Of a stretch of 64,000 nt of DNA, positions 25,878 through 35,025 are shown piece after piece (the first letter of the stretch is position 1; every line of letters starts with the position of its first letter). A model generated the notes under the pieces. It did no database searches, was not told where the DNA came from, and worked only from the letters and a program-made list of their open reading frames with translations. The position numbers and the translations under genes are program-made. The stretch comes from Bacteroidota bacterium (GTDB lineage: Bacteria; Bacteroidota; Bacteroidia; Bacteroidales; JAADJA01): positions 787,024 to 851,023 of the forward strand of contig JAHLKX010000002.1 of the NCBI GenBank assembly GCA_020444515.1, written 5' to 3'.

Positions 25878-26963
25878 TTATACCTGAATGTTCAGGTAAA
25901 ATTGAAGACTCTCTCGTACCAGTGAAATATCTACCTGTTGATTGATCAAACTGTTCCCAATGGAGGTGAGTAATGTAAAATTGAATTGATTTCCGGTATT
26001 CTTTTTATCATGCTTCATGATATCAATGATCAGGTCAAAATTGCCAGACCGAAAGGAATAATGATCAAAATTGTTCAATACATAGTGAATGATTTCATCC
26101 AATTCATCTTGTGGTAACCCCGCCACTTTTTGTGAAATATAAGATTCGCAAATCAGGCCAATTGCAATGGCTTCTCCATGCAAAAGTGGCTCATCATCGT
26201 GCTGGAGTGAGAAGGCTTCAATGGCATGCCCGATGGTATGTCCATAATTAAGAACCTTTCGAAAACCTGTATCCAGTGGATCTTCTGTCACAAAATAATT
26301 CTTGATCTCCATCGACCAGTCGATAATCTCTTTCCAGTTTTTAATTTCCCGGAACTGTTTTGCTGAAAGTTCATCCCAGTAATGTTTTTCATAAATAAGG
26401 GCATGTTTGACAATTTCAGCAAATCCATTGCTCATCTGTCGATCGGGAAGGGTATCCAAAAATTCGGGTATAACAAATACCACCTGGGGATTTGAGAATA
26501 CACCGATCTGATTTTTTAAACCATTCATATCTACTCCCACCTTCCCACCAATGGAAGCATCTACCATGGACAGTAATGTGGTAGGTATATTTACATAACG
26601 GATCCCTCTTTTAAAGGTAGAAGCAACAAATCCCCCCAGATCACTGAGCACTCCACCTCCCAGGTTGATCAGCACTGAATTCCGGTCGGCACCGTTGTTG
26701 GTTAATTGCAACCACAGTTCCTGGCAGGTTTGTAAAGTTTTGGTTTCTTCTCCGGGAGGAACCTCCAGGATATGTACCTGCTGAAAGAGTTGTATGTTGC
26801 TTACCAATCGGGGCAAACAATATTTGCGGGAGTTCTCATCGACCAAGACAAAGATTTTATTCTCCTTGAATTCATATTGCAATAGATAGGATCGTATGGT
26901 ATCAAATACATCATTTCCGATGAAAATTGAATAGCCATTGGCATTGATAATGGTTTGTTCCAT
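25878..26963 (-). CDS. aroB: 3-dehydroquinate synthase
   Basis: Second enzyme of the shikimate pathway, which converts DAHP to 3-dehydroquinate using NAD and a divalent metal such as zinc. The 361 residues contain the NAD-binding region NLGGGVLSDLGGFVASTFKR and the IPTTLLSMVDASIGGKVGVD motif. The three expected metal ligands sit in NGFAEIVKHALIY (Glu), NYGHTIGHAIE (His) and LLHGEAIAIG (His). The length is normal. It is the first gene of the aroB-aroA pair and is divergent from proline dehydrogenase, with 122 bases between the starts. Confidence 0.95.
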   Translation of the reverse strand: MEQTIINANGYSIFIGNDVFDTIRSYLLQYEFKENKIFVLVDENSRKYCLPRLVSNIQLFQQVHILEVPPGEETKTLQTCQELWLQLTNNGADRNSVLINLGGGVLSDLGGFVASTFKRGIRYVNIPTTLLSMVDASIGGKVGVDMNGLKNQIGVFSNPQVVFVIPEFLDTLPDRQMSNGFAEIVKHALIYEKHYWDELSAKQFREIKNWKEIIDWSMEIKNYFVTEDPLDTGFRKVLNYGHTIGHAIEAFSLQHDDEPLLHGEAIAIGLICESYISQKVAGLPQDELDEIIHYVLNNFDHYSFRSGNFDLIIDIMKHDKKNTGNQFNFTLLTSIGNSLINQQVDISLVRESLQFYLNIQV

Positions 26964-27029
26964 AAGTTTCTGCTTAATAACTCAAAGGACTGCGTAAAAT
27001 AAATTTTCAGGGTATTATTTCTTTTGTAT

Positions 27030-27037
27030 TAATTTTG
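27030..27037 (+). promoter_or_regulatory. Possible -7 promoter element for proline dehydrogenase
   Basis: TAATTTTG matches the Bacteroidota -7 consensus TAnnTTTG. It would place transcription start near 27044 and leave a leader of about 40 bases before the ATG at 27086. No clear TTTG at -33 is visible. Confidence 0.45.
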
Positions 27038-27085
27038 GGTTAAATATATGACGGTTCGATTAATAAAAAAAATAATTATTGAAAT

Positions 27086-28255
27086 ATGTTGTCTTTTGAA
27101 AATACAGAAATCGCTTTTAGCAGCAAGACCGACAAAGATTTGAAAAGAGCGCAGTTCCTTTTCAAGATGATTGCGAATAATTTTCTGGTGAATTCAGGAA
27201 AATACCTGTCCCGGTTTGCCATGAAGTTGCATTTGCCGGTAGACTGGGCGGTTAAACCGACGATATACAGTCACTTTGTGGGGGGTGAATCCATTGAAGA
27301 GTGTATTCCTAACGTACGTTTACTGGAACAGTATAATGTGAAAGCAATTCTTGATTATTCAATTGAGGGAACAGAAACCCTGGAAGAGATCAACAGTGCA
27401 ATGGATGAAACCTTAAAAACCATTCATAATGCAGCCGGTGACAACAATATTCCATTTGCTGTTTTCAAACCAACTGCCTTTACCATTGAAACCGTATTGG
27501 AGAAGGTGAGTGCAAAAGAGCCATTAACAGAGAGTGAAAAACTGGAGGCCGAGAATTTCAAACAACGGGTTGAAAAACTTTGCCAAACGGCCTATGACAA
27601 TGATGTTCCCATCCTGATCGATGCGGAAGATTTTGCTTTCCAGAACTTCATCGATGAAGTGGTGGATGCCAATATGGAGAAATTTAATAAAAAGAAAGCC
27701 ATCGTTTTTAACACCTACCAGATGTATCGCAATGATAGGCTCGAGGTATTGGAAAAAGCGTATAAACGAGCTGTTAAAAACGGATATTATCTGGGCGCTA
27801 AATTTGTGAGGGGGGCTTACATGGAAAAAGAACGGGCCAGAGCCGCTGAGATGGGTTATCCTGATCCGATCCATCCCGATAAGGAAAGCACTGATCGTGC
27901 TTATAATGCAGCCATATTGTTTTGTATTGAGCGGATCGACAGGATTTCTATTTTTAATGGTACACACAATGAATATAGTTCCAGGTATATGACAGAATTG
28001 ATGGCCGAACATGGATTGAAAAAAGACGATCCTAGATGTTGGTTTTCTCAGCTATATGGGATGAGCGACCATATAAGCTTTAACCTGGCTGATGAAGGTT
28101 ATAACGTTGCCAAATACATGCCTTTCGGTCCTGTTCGCTCGGTATTGCCATACCTTATAAGACGAACAGAAGAAAATACTTCTATCTCCGGTCAAACCAG
28201 CCGCGAACTGGGATTGATCCTGAAAGAAATGAATCGCAGAAAGAATGGGAAATAA
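27086..28255 (+). CDS. Proline dehydrogenase, monofunctional
   Basis: A flavoenzyme of 389 residues that oxidises proline to pyrroline-5-carboxylate and passes electrons to the quinone pool. The PRODH barrel is recognised by LIDAEDFAFQNFID, KAIVFNTYQMYRNDRL, GAKFVRGAYMEKERARA and GYPDPIHPDKESTDRAYNAA. The substrate-binding motif YxxRRxxE is intact near residue 356 (YLIRRTEE). It lacks the aldehyde dehydrogenase half of bifunctional PutA, as is usual for Bacteroidota, and the P5C dehydrogenase is not in this window. It is a single gene, divergent from aroB. Confidence 0.93.
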   Translation: MLSFENTEIAFSSKTDKDLKRAQFLFKMIANNFLVNSGKYLSRFAMKLHLPVDWAVKPTIYSHFVGGESIEECIPNVRLLEQYNVKAILDYSIEGTETLEEINSAMDETLKTIHNAAGDNNIPFAVFKPTAFTIETVLEKVSAKEPLTESEKLEAENFKQRVEKLCQTAYDNDVPILIDAEDFAFQNFIDEVVDANMEKFNKKKAIVFNTYQMYRNDRLEVLEKAYKRAVKNGYYLGAKFVRGAYMEKERARAAEMGYPDPIHPDKESTDRAYNAAILFCIERIDRISIFNGTHNEYSSRYMTELMAEHGLKKDDPRCWFSQLYGMSDHISFNLADEGYNVAKYMPFGPVRSVLPYLIRRTEENTSISGQTSRELGLILKEMNRRKNGK

Positions 28256-28300
28256 ATAGAGCCCTGCTTAGAAAGTAAGTGGAATCAATCTGAAATTGAC

Positions 28301-29560
28301 CTATCTCCTCCAATTTTCAATGGCAATATACCAGCTTGTTTTATAAGATGCCGACCGTTGGAGGCGAAAATCATTTTCACTGAAAGGATTATCTGCCTTT
28401 GAGAAATAGAATTTAATGGACATCGGATTGCCCCTTTCTCCATAAACCCATTCTTCTTCATTTTCTTCCCTGTAAACTTCAGAAGGGGGGCCATAAATAA
28501 TATAAATCAAACCACGATCGGTTTTCCATCCTTCGTGATACGATGTGAACTCCCGGTTTGCGGTTTCGACCCTCATATAATACCGCTTGATCATGTTCTT
28601 GGCCCGTTCTGGTTTATTGGAGGCACGTTGCAGCCAGAAACTGTCAACAGCAACTTTATAATCTTTGTATTTGATCAGTTGATCGTATTCTCTTTGGGTT
28701 GTAAGGTATCGCAAAGGAGCCACTGCCTGGGCTGGGGTATTGACGACCGGAAATCCCTCATCGAAGTGATAAAGCGTTAATCCTTCGGGTTGCTGCAAGT
28801 CTGTCTGGAAATGATAAATGCCATTGTAAGGCAGTTCCAGTAATGGAGAGCGCCCCTGTTCAAGGTTGATGGTATAAAAACTATCGGGCTCAAATTTATA
28901 GGTTACATCTTTAACCAGTACAAAGGGCGGTTTGGCCAGCGGGAATGTGCGGCTATAATAACGAATGAATACTTTTGAGACACTTGTATCGGAATATTCA
29001 AGCCTGAAATAACGGTCCTTTTGTAAAGCGTTGCCAAATAAGACAAAACCATTTTCATCCGTTAACTTGAAGTTTTGATGCCCATTTTTTATCACCTTAT
29101 GAATGGGAATAATTTTACTCGTCCTTTTTTCAGGATCGCTAAGATCTGAAAGGGTCACAATGAGAATTTGCTGGGAAGGATAAGCTATCTCGACGTCAAG
29201 ATCAATGATCATCTCCAGGGCTTTTCCTACGCTGGTGGAATCAATTACAACCAGAGAGCCTGTGTCATAAGGCAGCTTTGAATCCCAGTCACGGTAGAGT
29301 TCATAAAATACTCCGATATAGGCTTTTAAGGCTCCTCCCATGGTATCGGGTAAAAAGGCAAAATCGTCCAATTGAAGATTTAAAAAAACTTTGGACAGAG
29401 AATCATTTTTATGAAATACAGAGGTTTCAAAGGTGGTAAAGCTGAACTCGCTGTAAGCCCCGGACAAATCCTGTTTACTCAGTTTTTTGGCCGACTGGGC
29501 TTGCAACAGGGTGCCTGAAAGAAGAACAGCGATGATCAGTAAACTTCTGCGTAGATTCAT
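28301..29560 (-). CDS. GWxTD domain-containing protein
   Basis: A 419-residue exported protein with a signal peptide ending LLQAQ. Residues of about 50-330 are beta-rich with no recognised fold. The C-terminal 90 residues form a GWxTD domain, named for its motif (here EGWKTDRGLIYIIYGPPSEV, about residues 340-360), followed by WVYGERGNPMSIKFYF and ending IENWRR. The domain is common in Bacteroidota and some Acidobacteriota, and its function is unknown. It lies four bases downstream of rmuC on the same strand, so the pair is likely co-transcribed. Confidence 0.88.
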   Translation of the reverse strand: MNLRRSLLIIAVLLSGTLLQAQSAKKLSKQDLSGAYSEFSFTTFETSVFHKNDSLSKVFLNLQLDDFAFLPDTMGGALKAYIGVFYELYRDWDSKLPYDTGSLVVIDSTSVGKALEMIIDLDVEIAYPSQQILIVTLSDLSDPEKRTSKIIPIHKVIKNGHQNFKLTDENGFVLFGNALQKDRYFRLEYSDTSVSKVFIRYYSRTFPLAKPPFVLVKDVTYKFEPDSFYTINLEQGRSPLLELPYNGIYHFQTDLQQPEGLTLYHFDEGFPVVNTPAQAVAPLRYLTTQREYDQLIKYKDYKVAVDSFWLQRASNKPERAKNMIKRYYMRVETANREFTSYHEGWKTDRGLIYIIYGPPSEVYREENEEEWVYGERGNPMSIKFYFSKADNPFSENDFRLQRSASYKTSWYIAIENWRR

Positions 29561-29564
29561 AATT

Positions 29565-30881
29565 TTAGTTATTATCCAGATAATTTTCCGGGATACTCTT
29601 GCTGGTTTTGGCCCCGAGTACCTTCAGTGATTCCACCTGGCGAATGAGATTTCCCCGGCCATCGGTCAATTTACCCCGAGCTTCTTCATATGATTTCCCC
29701 AGGCGGTTAATGTGGGTTCCGATCTCTTCCAAATTTTTCAGGAAACCAACAAACTTATCATATAACGCGCCGCCCTGTCTTGCTATTTCAATTGCATTCT
29801 GGGTTTGTTTTTCATGTTTCCAAATGGAAGCCACGGTTCTTAATGTTGCCAACAGGGTCGAAGGGCTCACGATCACGATTTTCTTTTCCCAGGCAATGTT
29901 GAACAGGTTGATATCGGCCTGGATGGCTGAACTGAAAGCCGGCTCAATGGGCATAAATAATAAAACAAAGTCTGGGGTATCGAACAGCTCGGCATGCTGA
30001 TAGTTTTTTTCACTCAGCTGTTTTACATGATTTTTGATCGATTCAACATGTTGTTTCAGAAAAACATCGCGCTTGTCATCATCATCAGCACTGGCATAAG
30101 CCTCATAAGCAACAAGGGATACTTTTGAATCGATGATGATATGTTTGTCTTCGGGAAGTTTTACGATAACATCCGGTCGCAGTAATTCCCCTGTATCCCC
30201 TTTTGCCGAAACCTGTGTTTCATATTCTTCACCTTTGATGAGACCGGAACGTTCCAGGACCCTTTCAAGGATGATCTCACCCCAGTTCCCTTGTTTTTTA
30301 GAATCGGATTTGAGCGCGCGGGTCAAATTGTTGGCCTCCTCACTGATTCGGGCATTTAAATCAAATAATTTTTTCATCTCCGCTCTCAGATCCGTCTGGT
30401 CTTTCAACCCTTTTTGATAGGTGTCTTCTACCTTCTTTTCAAATGTGAGTATTTTATCTTTGAGGGGATTTAGCAAGTCGCCCATGTTTTTTTGACTTGT
30501 TTCTGTAAATTCTCTGGTATTTTGTTTCAATATCTTGTGGGCGATATTCTCAAATTCCGTAGTGAATTTCTTTTGCAAATCTTCCAGCTCTGATTTTTGA
30601 GAATCAAGTTTTTCGCGAAGGTTTTTGTATTCCACTTCAGCCCGTGCCATCCGCGTATTCAGGTCGGTATTCTTTAACCTTTCTTGTTCCAGTTCCGTCC
30701 TGTTTTGGTTATACGAAGTATTCAGATCGTTCAGTTTCTCCTGCAAAATTCCCTTTTCCTTATCTAATTGGCTGATCCTTTCCTGAACCTCGTTTTTTTG
30801 TTTGGCCAGTTTCCCTCTGAAAGCGAGGTATCCTATTCCTCCTCCTGAAACAAGGCCAATAATGAGGTAAACTATTTCCAT
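29565..30881 (-). CDS. rmuC: DNA recombination protein RmuC
   Basis: About 438 residues from the start MEIVYLIIGLVSGGGIG, which begins with a single N-terminal membrane helix; an upstream ATG at 30929 would add residues that overlap the divergent gene. A long coiled coil covers about residues 25-135. The RmuC domain follows, with KKQGNWGEIILERVLERSGL, RPDVIVKLPEDKHIIIDSKV and FMPIEPAFSSAI. RmuC proteins limit inversions and rearrangements at repeats and have a predicted nuclease-like core. The length and layout are typical. It is upstream of, and nearly abuts, the GWxTD gene. Confidence 0.92.
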   Translation of the reverse strand: MEIVYLIIGLVSGGGIGYLAFRGKLAKQKNEVQERISQLDKEKGILQEKLNDLNTSYNQNRTELEQERLKNTDLNTRMARAEVEYKNLREKLDSQKSELEDLQKKFTTEFENIAHKILKQNTREFTETSQKNMGDLLNPLKDKILTFEKKVEDTYQKGLKDQTDLRAEMKKLFDLNARISEEANNLTRALKSDSKKQGNWGEIILERVLERSGLIKGEEYETQVSAKGDTGELLRPDVIVKLPEDKHIIIDSKVSLVAYEAYASADDDDKRDVFLKQHVESIKNHVKQLSEKNYQHAELFDTPDFVLLFMPIEPAFSSAIQADINLFNIAWEKKIVIVSPSTLLATLRTVASIWKHEKQTQNAIEIARQGGALYDKFVGFLKNLEEIGTHINRLGKSYEEARGKLTDGRGNLIRQVESLKVLGAKTSKSIPENYLDNN

Positions 30882-31004
30882 TGAATAAATTTTCGTAAAA
30901 TTAAGAAAACCGATTTGGAATACGATCAAAGCTTAAAAAAACATCAAATATTGTACCTGAATTGGTTTCGTTTTATTATTTTTACAAGGGTTAAAAGCCA
31001 TGTT

Positions 31005-31832
31005 ATGAAAACGATCAACTTCAATAATTTTTTACAACAACATTTTTTTTGGCTCATTTTTTTATTTCTGCCATCTCTTTTTTCTGAAGCACAAACCATA
31101 AATCCCCCGGTTTGTTACAGTGGGCCGCGATTGGCCAGGGAGTTTATTGATGAAGAAATGATCTATCCCGAAAAGGCTTTGCAGGCGGATATTGAAGGTA
31201 CAGTTGAATTGTCGTTCATTGTTCATGAGGATGGCACAGTATCGGATATAAATGTAATCCAGCGGGTGTCTCCTGATATTGATGAAGAGGCCATTCGTTT
31301 ATTGCGCCATATCTTATGGCATCCTGCCACTGAACTGGGCAAACCCATTTCATATCGGCATACTTTCAAGATCAAATTTAACATCCGGAAATATAAAAAG
31401 CTAACCAAACAACGGGGAACCGATTATTTTAACAGACCGCACGAAAATACAGATACCAGCTTTAAGGTTTACCGGCGTGTTGAAACGGATCACTGGCCCA
31501 AACCGATTTTTACAAGTCTTGACCGGAATCTGTCTAATTTTATTGTCAATAACCTGAAGTATCCGGAAGCAGCTATGAAGCAAAACATCAGTGGAGATGT
31601 CAAGCTCAGGTTTGTGGTGGAGACCAGTGGTCGGGTTTCCAACATTGAAGTAATAGAAACCGTCGGAGGAGGTTGCACCGAAGAAGCCATCCGTGTATTG
31701 CGTTTAATAAAATGGTATCCGGGACTAAAAGACAATGTTGCTGTTAGGACCAGCATGCCCTTTGAATTGAAGTTTGACCTCACCAATAAAACAGTCGGTG
31801 GGGCCATACCAAATCCGGGACAGTTATATTAA
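31005..31832 (+). CDS. Periplasmic protein with two TonB C-terminal domains
   Basis: A 275-residue protein from MKTINFNNFL. The hydrophobic N-terminus ends in SLFSEAQT and looks like a cleavable signal peptide. Two TonB C-terminal-type domains follow, at about residues 50-125 (EGTVELSFIVHEDGTVSDINV, EEAIRLLRHILWHPA) and 175-255 (SGDVKLRFVVETSGRVSNIEV, EEAIRVLRLIKWYPG). There is no proline-rich linker and no clear membrane anchor, so it differs from a canonical TonB energiser and may be a periplasmic binding or signalling protein. An ATG at 30915 would overlap rmuC and is less likely. It stands as a single gene. Confidence 0.82.
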   Translation: MKTINFNNFLQQHFFWLIFLFLPSLFSEAQTINPPVCYSGPRLAREFIDEEMIYPEKALQADIEGTVELSFIVHEDGTVSDINVIQRVSPDIDEEAIRLLRHILWHPATELGKPISYRHTFKIKFNIRKYKKLTKQRGTDYFNRPHENTDTSFKVYRRVETDHWPKPIFTSLDRNLSNFIVNNLKYPEAAMKQNISGDVKLRFVVETSGRVSNIEVIETVGGGCTEEAIRVLRLIKWYPGLKDNVAVRTSMPFELKFDLTNKTVGGAIPNPGQLY

Positions 31833-31899
31833 TTGGTTGTTTTAGACCTGTTGAATCTCATTGTTATCATCCTCTTTTCAAGCATTTCCCATTGCGGCT

Positions 31900-31932
31900 T
31901 TTGAATCTGTTCCTTCCTTTTCTTTATCTTCG
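31900..31932 (+). promoter_or_regulatory. Possible promoter for phosphoesterase gene
   Basis: TTTG (31900-31903) and TATCTTCG (31925-31932, one mismatch to TAnnTTTG) are separated by 21 bases, within the range for Bacteroidota promoters. The gene starts at 31952, leaving a short leader. Confidence 0.4.
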
Positions 31933-31951
31933 CGAAAAAATTATTGTCCGC

Positions 31952-32467
31952 ATGAAAAGGATTGGGTTGCTTTCAGATACGCATGGTTTTGTGCCACAAA
32001 AGGTATTTGAAGCGTTTAAAGATGTGGATGAAATTTGGCATGCAGGGGATGCCGGTGATTTGAGAACCATACAATCGCTTGAAGCGCTTAAACCCGTTAA
32101 AGCTGTTTATGGAAATATTGACGGTCAATCCCTCAGATCGGCCTGGCCCGAAGTTCAATCATTCAGTTGCGAAGGGTTGAAAGTGTTAATGATCCATATC
32201 GGTGGTTATCCTGGAAAGTACGAAAAGAGAGCAAAAAAACTGATTGAGAAAGAAAAGCCCGATTTATTTATCTCGGGGCATTCTCATATCTTGAAGGTTA
32301 TGTATGATGATCAATATGATCTTTTGCATATCAATCCGGGAGCAGCAGGAAAATTTGGTTTGCATCAGAAAATCACCTTTTTGCGGTTCAATGTTGAGGG
32401 TAAAGAATTAAAAGACCTCGAAATTATTGAACTCGACCGTAATTATCCCAAGCCATATCAGGTTTGA
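31952..32467 (+). CDS. YfcE-type metallophosphoesterase
   Basis: A 171-residue cytoplasmic calcineurin-like phosphoesterase. The start MKRIGLLSDTHG is chosen because it puts the first metal-binding motif (DTH) at the very N-terminus, as in the MJ0936/YfcE family; an ATG 60 bases upstream adds an unlikely tail. The other metal-binding motifs are present: HAGDAGD, YGNIDG, MIHIGGYPG and SGHSHILK. Family members hydrolyse phosphodiesters in a Mn-dependent way, and the natural substrate is unknown. The stop abuts the convergent GH53 gene with no spacer. Confidence 0.88.
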   Translation: MKRIGLLSDTHGFVPQKVFEAFKDVDEIWHAGDAGDLRTIQSLEALKPVKAVYGNIDGQSLRSAWPEVQSFSCEGLKVLMIHIGGYPGKYEKRAKKLIEKEKPDLFISGHSHILKVMYDDQYDLLHINPGAAGKFGLHQKITFLRFNVEGKELKDLEIIELDRNYPKPYQV

Positions 32468-33514
32468 TCAATAACGGGTATACTTATCAAATACTGTAAT
32501 GACCGGGAGTACATTTCCTTCATCGTCAAAATAGTCCCTGTGTGACAGACCCCCCAAAGTTGCCGGCTCCCACCAGAAGATACCGATGCCCAGGTTGTTG
32601 GGTGTGCTGAGCATCATTTCATGCACTGATTCAAGAAACTCTTTTTGACCTTCAGGTGTTTCGGGATAGGGAGCCAGTTTGTCCTTATATTCCGTGGGTT
32701 CAGAACAGTAAGCTACTTCTACCATGATGATCGGTTTTTTATAAACTGTGGCCATAAAGTGCAGGTTTTCTCGAAGGTCGAGCAGACTCCCATGCCACCA
32801 GGGATAATAGGACTGGCCGATCACGTCAAAATCAATACCGTAATTAAAAATCTTATCAAAGAAATATTTAGTCTTCTCTTTATTTCCTCCCTGGTCAATA
32901 TGAATCATGATCTCAGGCGGAGGATGATTCTCACATCCGGTAAGTACCCCATTGATACCTGCCTGCAATAACTCTGCAAATTGGTCCCAGTTTTCGGGTA
33001 TTTGTCCGTCGGGCCATAACACACCATGGATGATTTCATTTCCGGGTTGCACCATATCTGGTGAGGCTCCTGCCTTTCGGAATGCTTTCATGGTTCGTTG
33101 GGTATAATGATAAACCGAATCCACCAGTGTGGCATGATCCAGTCCCTCCCATGCTTTGGGAATAAATTGTTTACCCGGATCAGCCCAGGTATCGGAATAA
33201 TGGTAATCGAGCAAGAACTTAAATCCCATGGCTTTTGCCTCTTTCGCAAGTGCGATGGTATATTCAAGGTCATTGGGTAATTCGGTAGGCGTGTGAAACA
33301 AACGCAGGCGTATCCAATTGTAGCCATGATCCTTAAAAATCTGCAGACCTTTTTTTATTTCGCCGTTTTCCTTATAGGTTGAACCTTGATCTTCAGCAGC
33401 TTTTAAAAATGAAAGATCAGCCCCGATGGCATATTCCTGGGCACATAGAGGGTCCATATTTGATGCGGATACAATCAGGGATATCCATAACAAAAAAACG
33501 TTAGATTTCATCAT
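32468..33514 (-). CDS. GH53 arabinogalactan endo-beta-1,4-galactanase
   Basis: A secreted glycoside hydrolase of 348 residues that cleaves beta-1,4-galactan in pectin side chains. The signal peptide ends near NMDPLCAQ. GH53 landmarks are GADLSFLKAAEDQG, GYNWIRLRLFHTP, FLLDYHYSDTWADPGKQ, the acid/base glutamate in MVQPGNEIIHG and the nucleophile glutamate in PIIMVEVAYCSE. The length is typical. No SusC/SusD pair or other glycosidase is adjacent, so this is not part of a visible polysaccharide-use locus. ATG 33511 is an alternative start. A -7-like TATCTTTG lies 23 bases upstream. Confidence 0.92.
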   Translation of the reverse strand: MMKSNVFLLWISLIVSASNMDPLCAQEYAIGADLSFLKAAEDQGSTYKENGEIKKGLQIFKDHGYNWIRLRLFHTPTELPNDLEYTIALAKEAKAMGFKFLLDYHYSDTWADPGKQFIPKAWEGLDHATLVDSVYHYTQRTMKAFRKAGASPDMVQPGNEIIHGVLWPDGQIPENWDQFAELLQAGINGVLTGCENHPPPEIMIHIDQGGNKEKTKYFFDKIFNYGIDFDVIGQSYYPWWHGSLLDLRENLHFMATVYKKPIIMVEVAYCSEPTEYKDKLAPYPETPEGQKEFLESVHEMMLSTPNNLGIGIFWWEPATLGGLSHRDYFDDEGNVLPVITVFDKYTRY

Positions 33515-33537
33515 ACGATCGATTATTAATGATTAAT

Positions 33538-33545
33538 CAAAGATA
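33538..33545 (-). promoter_or_regulatory. Possible -7 element for GH53 gene
   Basis: The minus strand reads TATCTTTG, a full match to TAnnTTTG, 23 bases before the ATG. The -33 region reads TTTTCAG rather than TTTG. Confidence 0.42.
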
Positions 33546-33575
33546 CATTAATCTGAAAAGTTGAGTTATAGAATC

Positions 33576-34490
33576 CTACTCAAGGGGAAGGTTATAGACC
33601 AGGCGCATGTTAAAGATAGGGCCATCCTCGAACAAAACATTTTTACGGATTCTATCATCTCCCAAACTGAAGATGCTGATCTTTAAATCAACTTGCTGAT
33701 CGGCGGCATATTGACCATATTCGCGGCTCAGGGCGTATCCTGCCCTTCCCTCAAGGTGAAAGTTGCCGGCAAGTCTTTGCCTTGCAAACAAGCACAGATC
33801 AATGCTTTTACGTTCAATATAATCTCCCTGGTATGGTGATTTTCCGAGGCGGTAGGAGGTAATTAAACCAAACTCACTGAAGCCTATTGTCAGGTTTTCA
33901 TTAACATGATAATTAAGTTTTCCATAAATGGGTAACAGTCCGCTAATGCTCCATTTTCCTGAAAAATGCCAGTCAATATAAACCAATGGAACCAAAAAAG
34001 GTCCAAAAAACTCCTGGTTGTAAAGGATCCCAAACCGCATCATCAAGTCCTTGTGAAATCGTTTCTCAAACAATCCGACGCCACCCAATTGCCAGTGATT
34101 TGAGCCGGTATTGTTAAAATCAGTCATGAATCGGGGTGCTGCCAGCAGGTGTATTTGACGGGAATCATCAATGCGCTTTACCAGTCCTGTCTGCAGAACG
34201 AATCCATTGAGTGTTATTGGTGCTGCCATGGTATCCGGTAAATCCCGGTTATATCCAACATGGAACCATGTATAACTCAATTCACTATACCAAATGCTTG
34301 CATCAGAAAGAACGACCGGAATTTTAAGATTAACCAGGGCCCCGGATTCGATAGCTTGGCCATCAGGAACATTTTCCAAATGGGTTGGCATCCCATATCG
34401 CCCCGACAGTGTAAAGAGATCGATGCTTTTTTGTGCATGGGCACTCAAAAGAAATAAAATACAGAGGAATAGAAGCTGAATTTTTTTCAA
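33576..34490 (-). CDS. DUF6268-like outer-membrane beta-barrel protein
   Basis: A 304-residue exported protein with signal peptide MKKIQLLFLCILFLLSAHAQ. The mature part has repeated amphipathic beta-strands (for example IWYSELSYTWFHVGY, HLLAAPRFMTDFNN, LMMRFGILYNQEFFGP, WSISGLLPIYGKLNYHVN), ending in FNMRLVYNLPLE, consistent with a barrel of about 12-14 strands. The overall pattern resembles the DUF6268 outer-membrane family; the name is from memory and the function is unknown. It lies between the GH53 gene and a DUF4293 membrane protein on the same strand, 36 bases from the latter. Confidence 0.7.
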   Translation of the reverse strand: MKKIQLLFLCILFLLSAHAQKSIDLFTLSGRYGMPTHLENVPDGQAIESGALVNLKIPVVLSDASIWYSELSYTWFHVGYNRDLPDTMAAPITLNGFVLQTGLVKRIDDSRQIHLLAAPRFMTDFNNTGSNHWQLGGVGLFEKRFHKDLMMRFGILYNQEFFGPFLVPLVYIDWHFSGKWSISGLLPIYGKLNYHVNENLTIGFSEFGLITSYRLGKSPYQGDYIERKSIDLCLFARQRLAGNFHLEGRAGYALSREYGQYAADQQVDLKISIFSLGDDRIRKNVLFEDGPIFNMRLVYNLPLE

Positions 34491-34525
34491 TGTTTTTGAA
34501 TTGAATTCACGGCGGTAAAATGCAA

Positions 34526-34996
34526 CTATCGTAACCGATCCATAGAGCGGATCAATCGTTCATCCTTAACGATGAAACGATTTGCTAAAAGAAGGAAGAG
34601 CAAGTTTACGATGGGCACATAAGCACCAATCTCAAATTCTGTAACGGCATCGGTTTGATTGATCACAACATTTGGATAAAGTACAAAAACACCAACGATC
34701 AGAAGCATAGAAAGTAACATGGTAAACCTTACCAGCTTGATCTGAAGGATACGTTTCTTATACTTAAAGATCGCATAAACTGTGATGATGACAACAGCGG
34801 CATTGATCAAAATAAGTGGAAGGACAGTTATGATACCAAATTGTAATTCAGAACCGGGTGTTTGATTTTGAAAAGCATAAATATAAAGCTTGAGGTAATA
34901 AAAATCTGATATAAAACTGGCCAGTGGTACAAAAAACATGAAGGTACCCATGATGGCTGCCAGTGATAAAAACAAAGTTTGTATTCGTTGGATCAT
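34526..34996 (-). CDS. DUF4293 family inner-membrane protein
   Basis: A 156-residue protein with four predicted membrane helices, starting MIQRIQTLFLSLAAIMG, the characteristic N-terminus of the DUF4293 family of Bacteroidota. The loop after helix 1 is periplasmic and contains FQNQTPGSELQFG. The C-terminus RFIVKDERLIRSMDRLR is also typical. The function of the family is unknown. The start is set at 34996 to match the family; an in-frame start 33 bases upstream would run into the tamB stop. A TATATTTG on the minus strand at 35015-35022 could be its own -7 element. Confidence 0.85.
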   Translation of the reverse strand: MIQRIQTLFLSLAAIMGTFMFFVPLASFISDFYYLKLYIYAFQNQTPGSELQFGIITVLPLILINAAVVIITVYAIFKYKKRILQIKLVRFTMLLSMLLIVGVFVLYPNVVINQTDAVTEFEIGAYVPIVNLLFLLLANRFIVKDERLIRSMDRLR

Positions 34997-35025
34997 GATG
35001 CCTAATTTTTTGCGCAAATATACGA

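Noticed and set aside
35015..35022. Separate promoter for DUF4293 inside the tamB-DUF4293 spacer
   Set aside because: The minus strand reads TATATTTG but no -33 box lies at the right distance, and the 29-base spacer fits read-through from tamB just as well.
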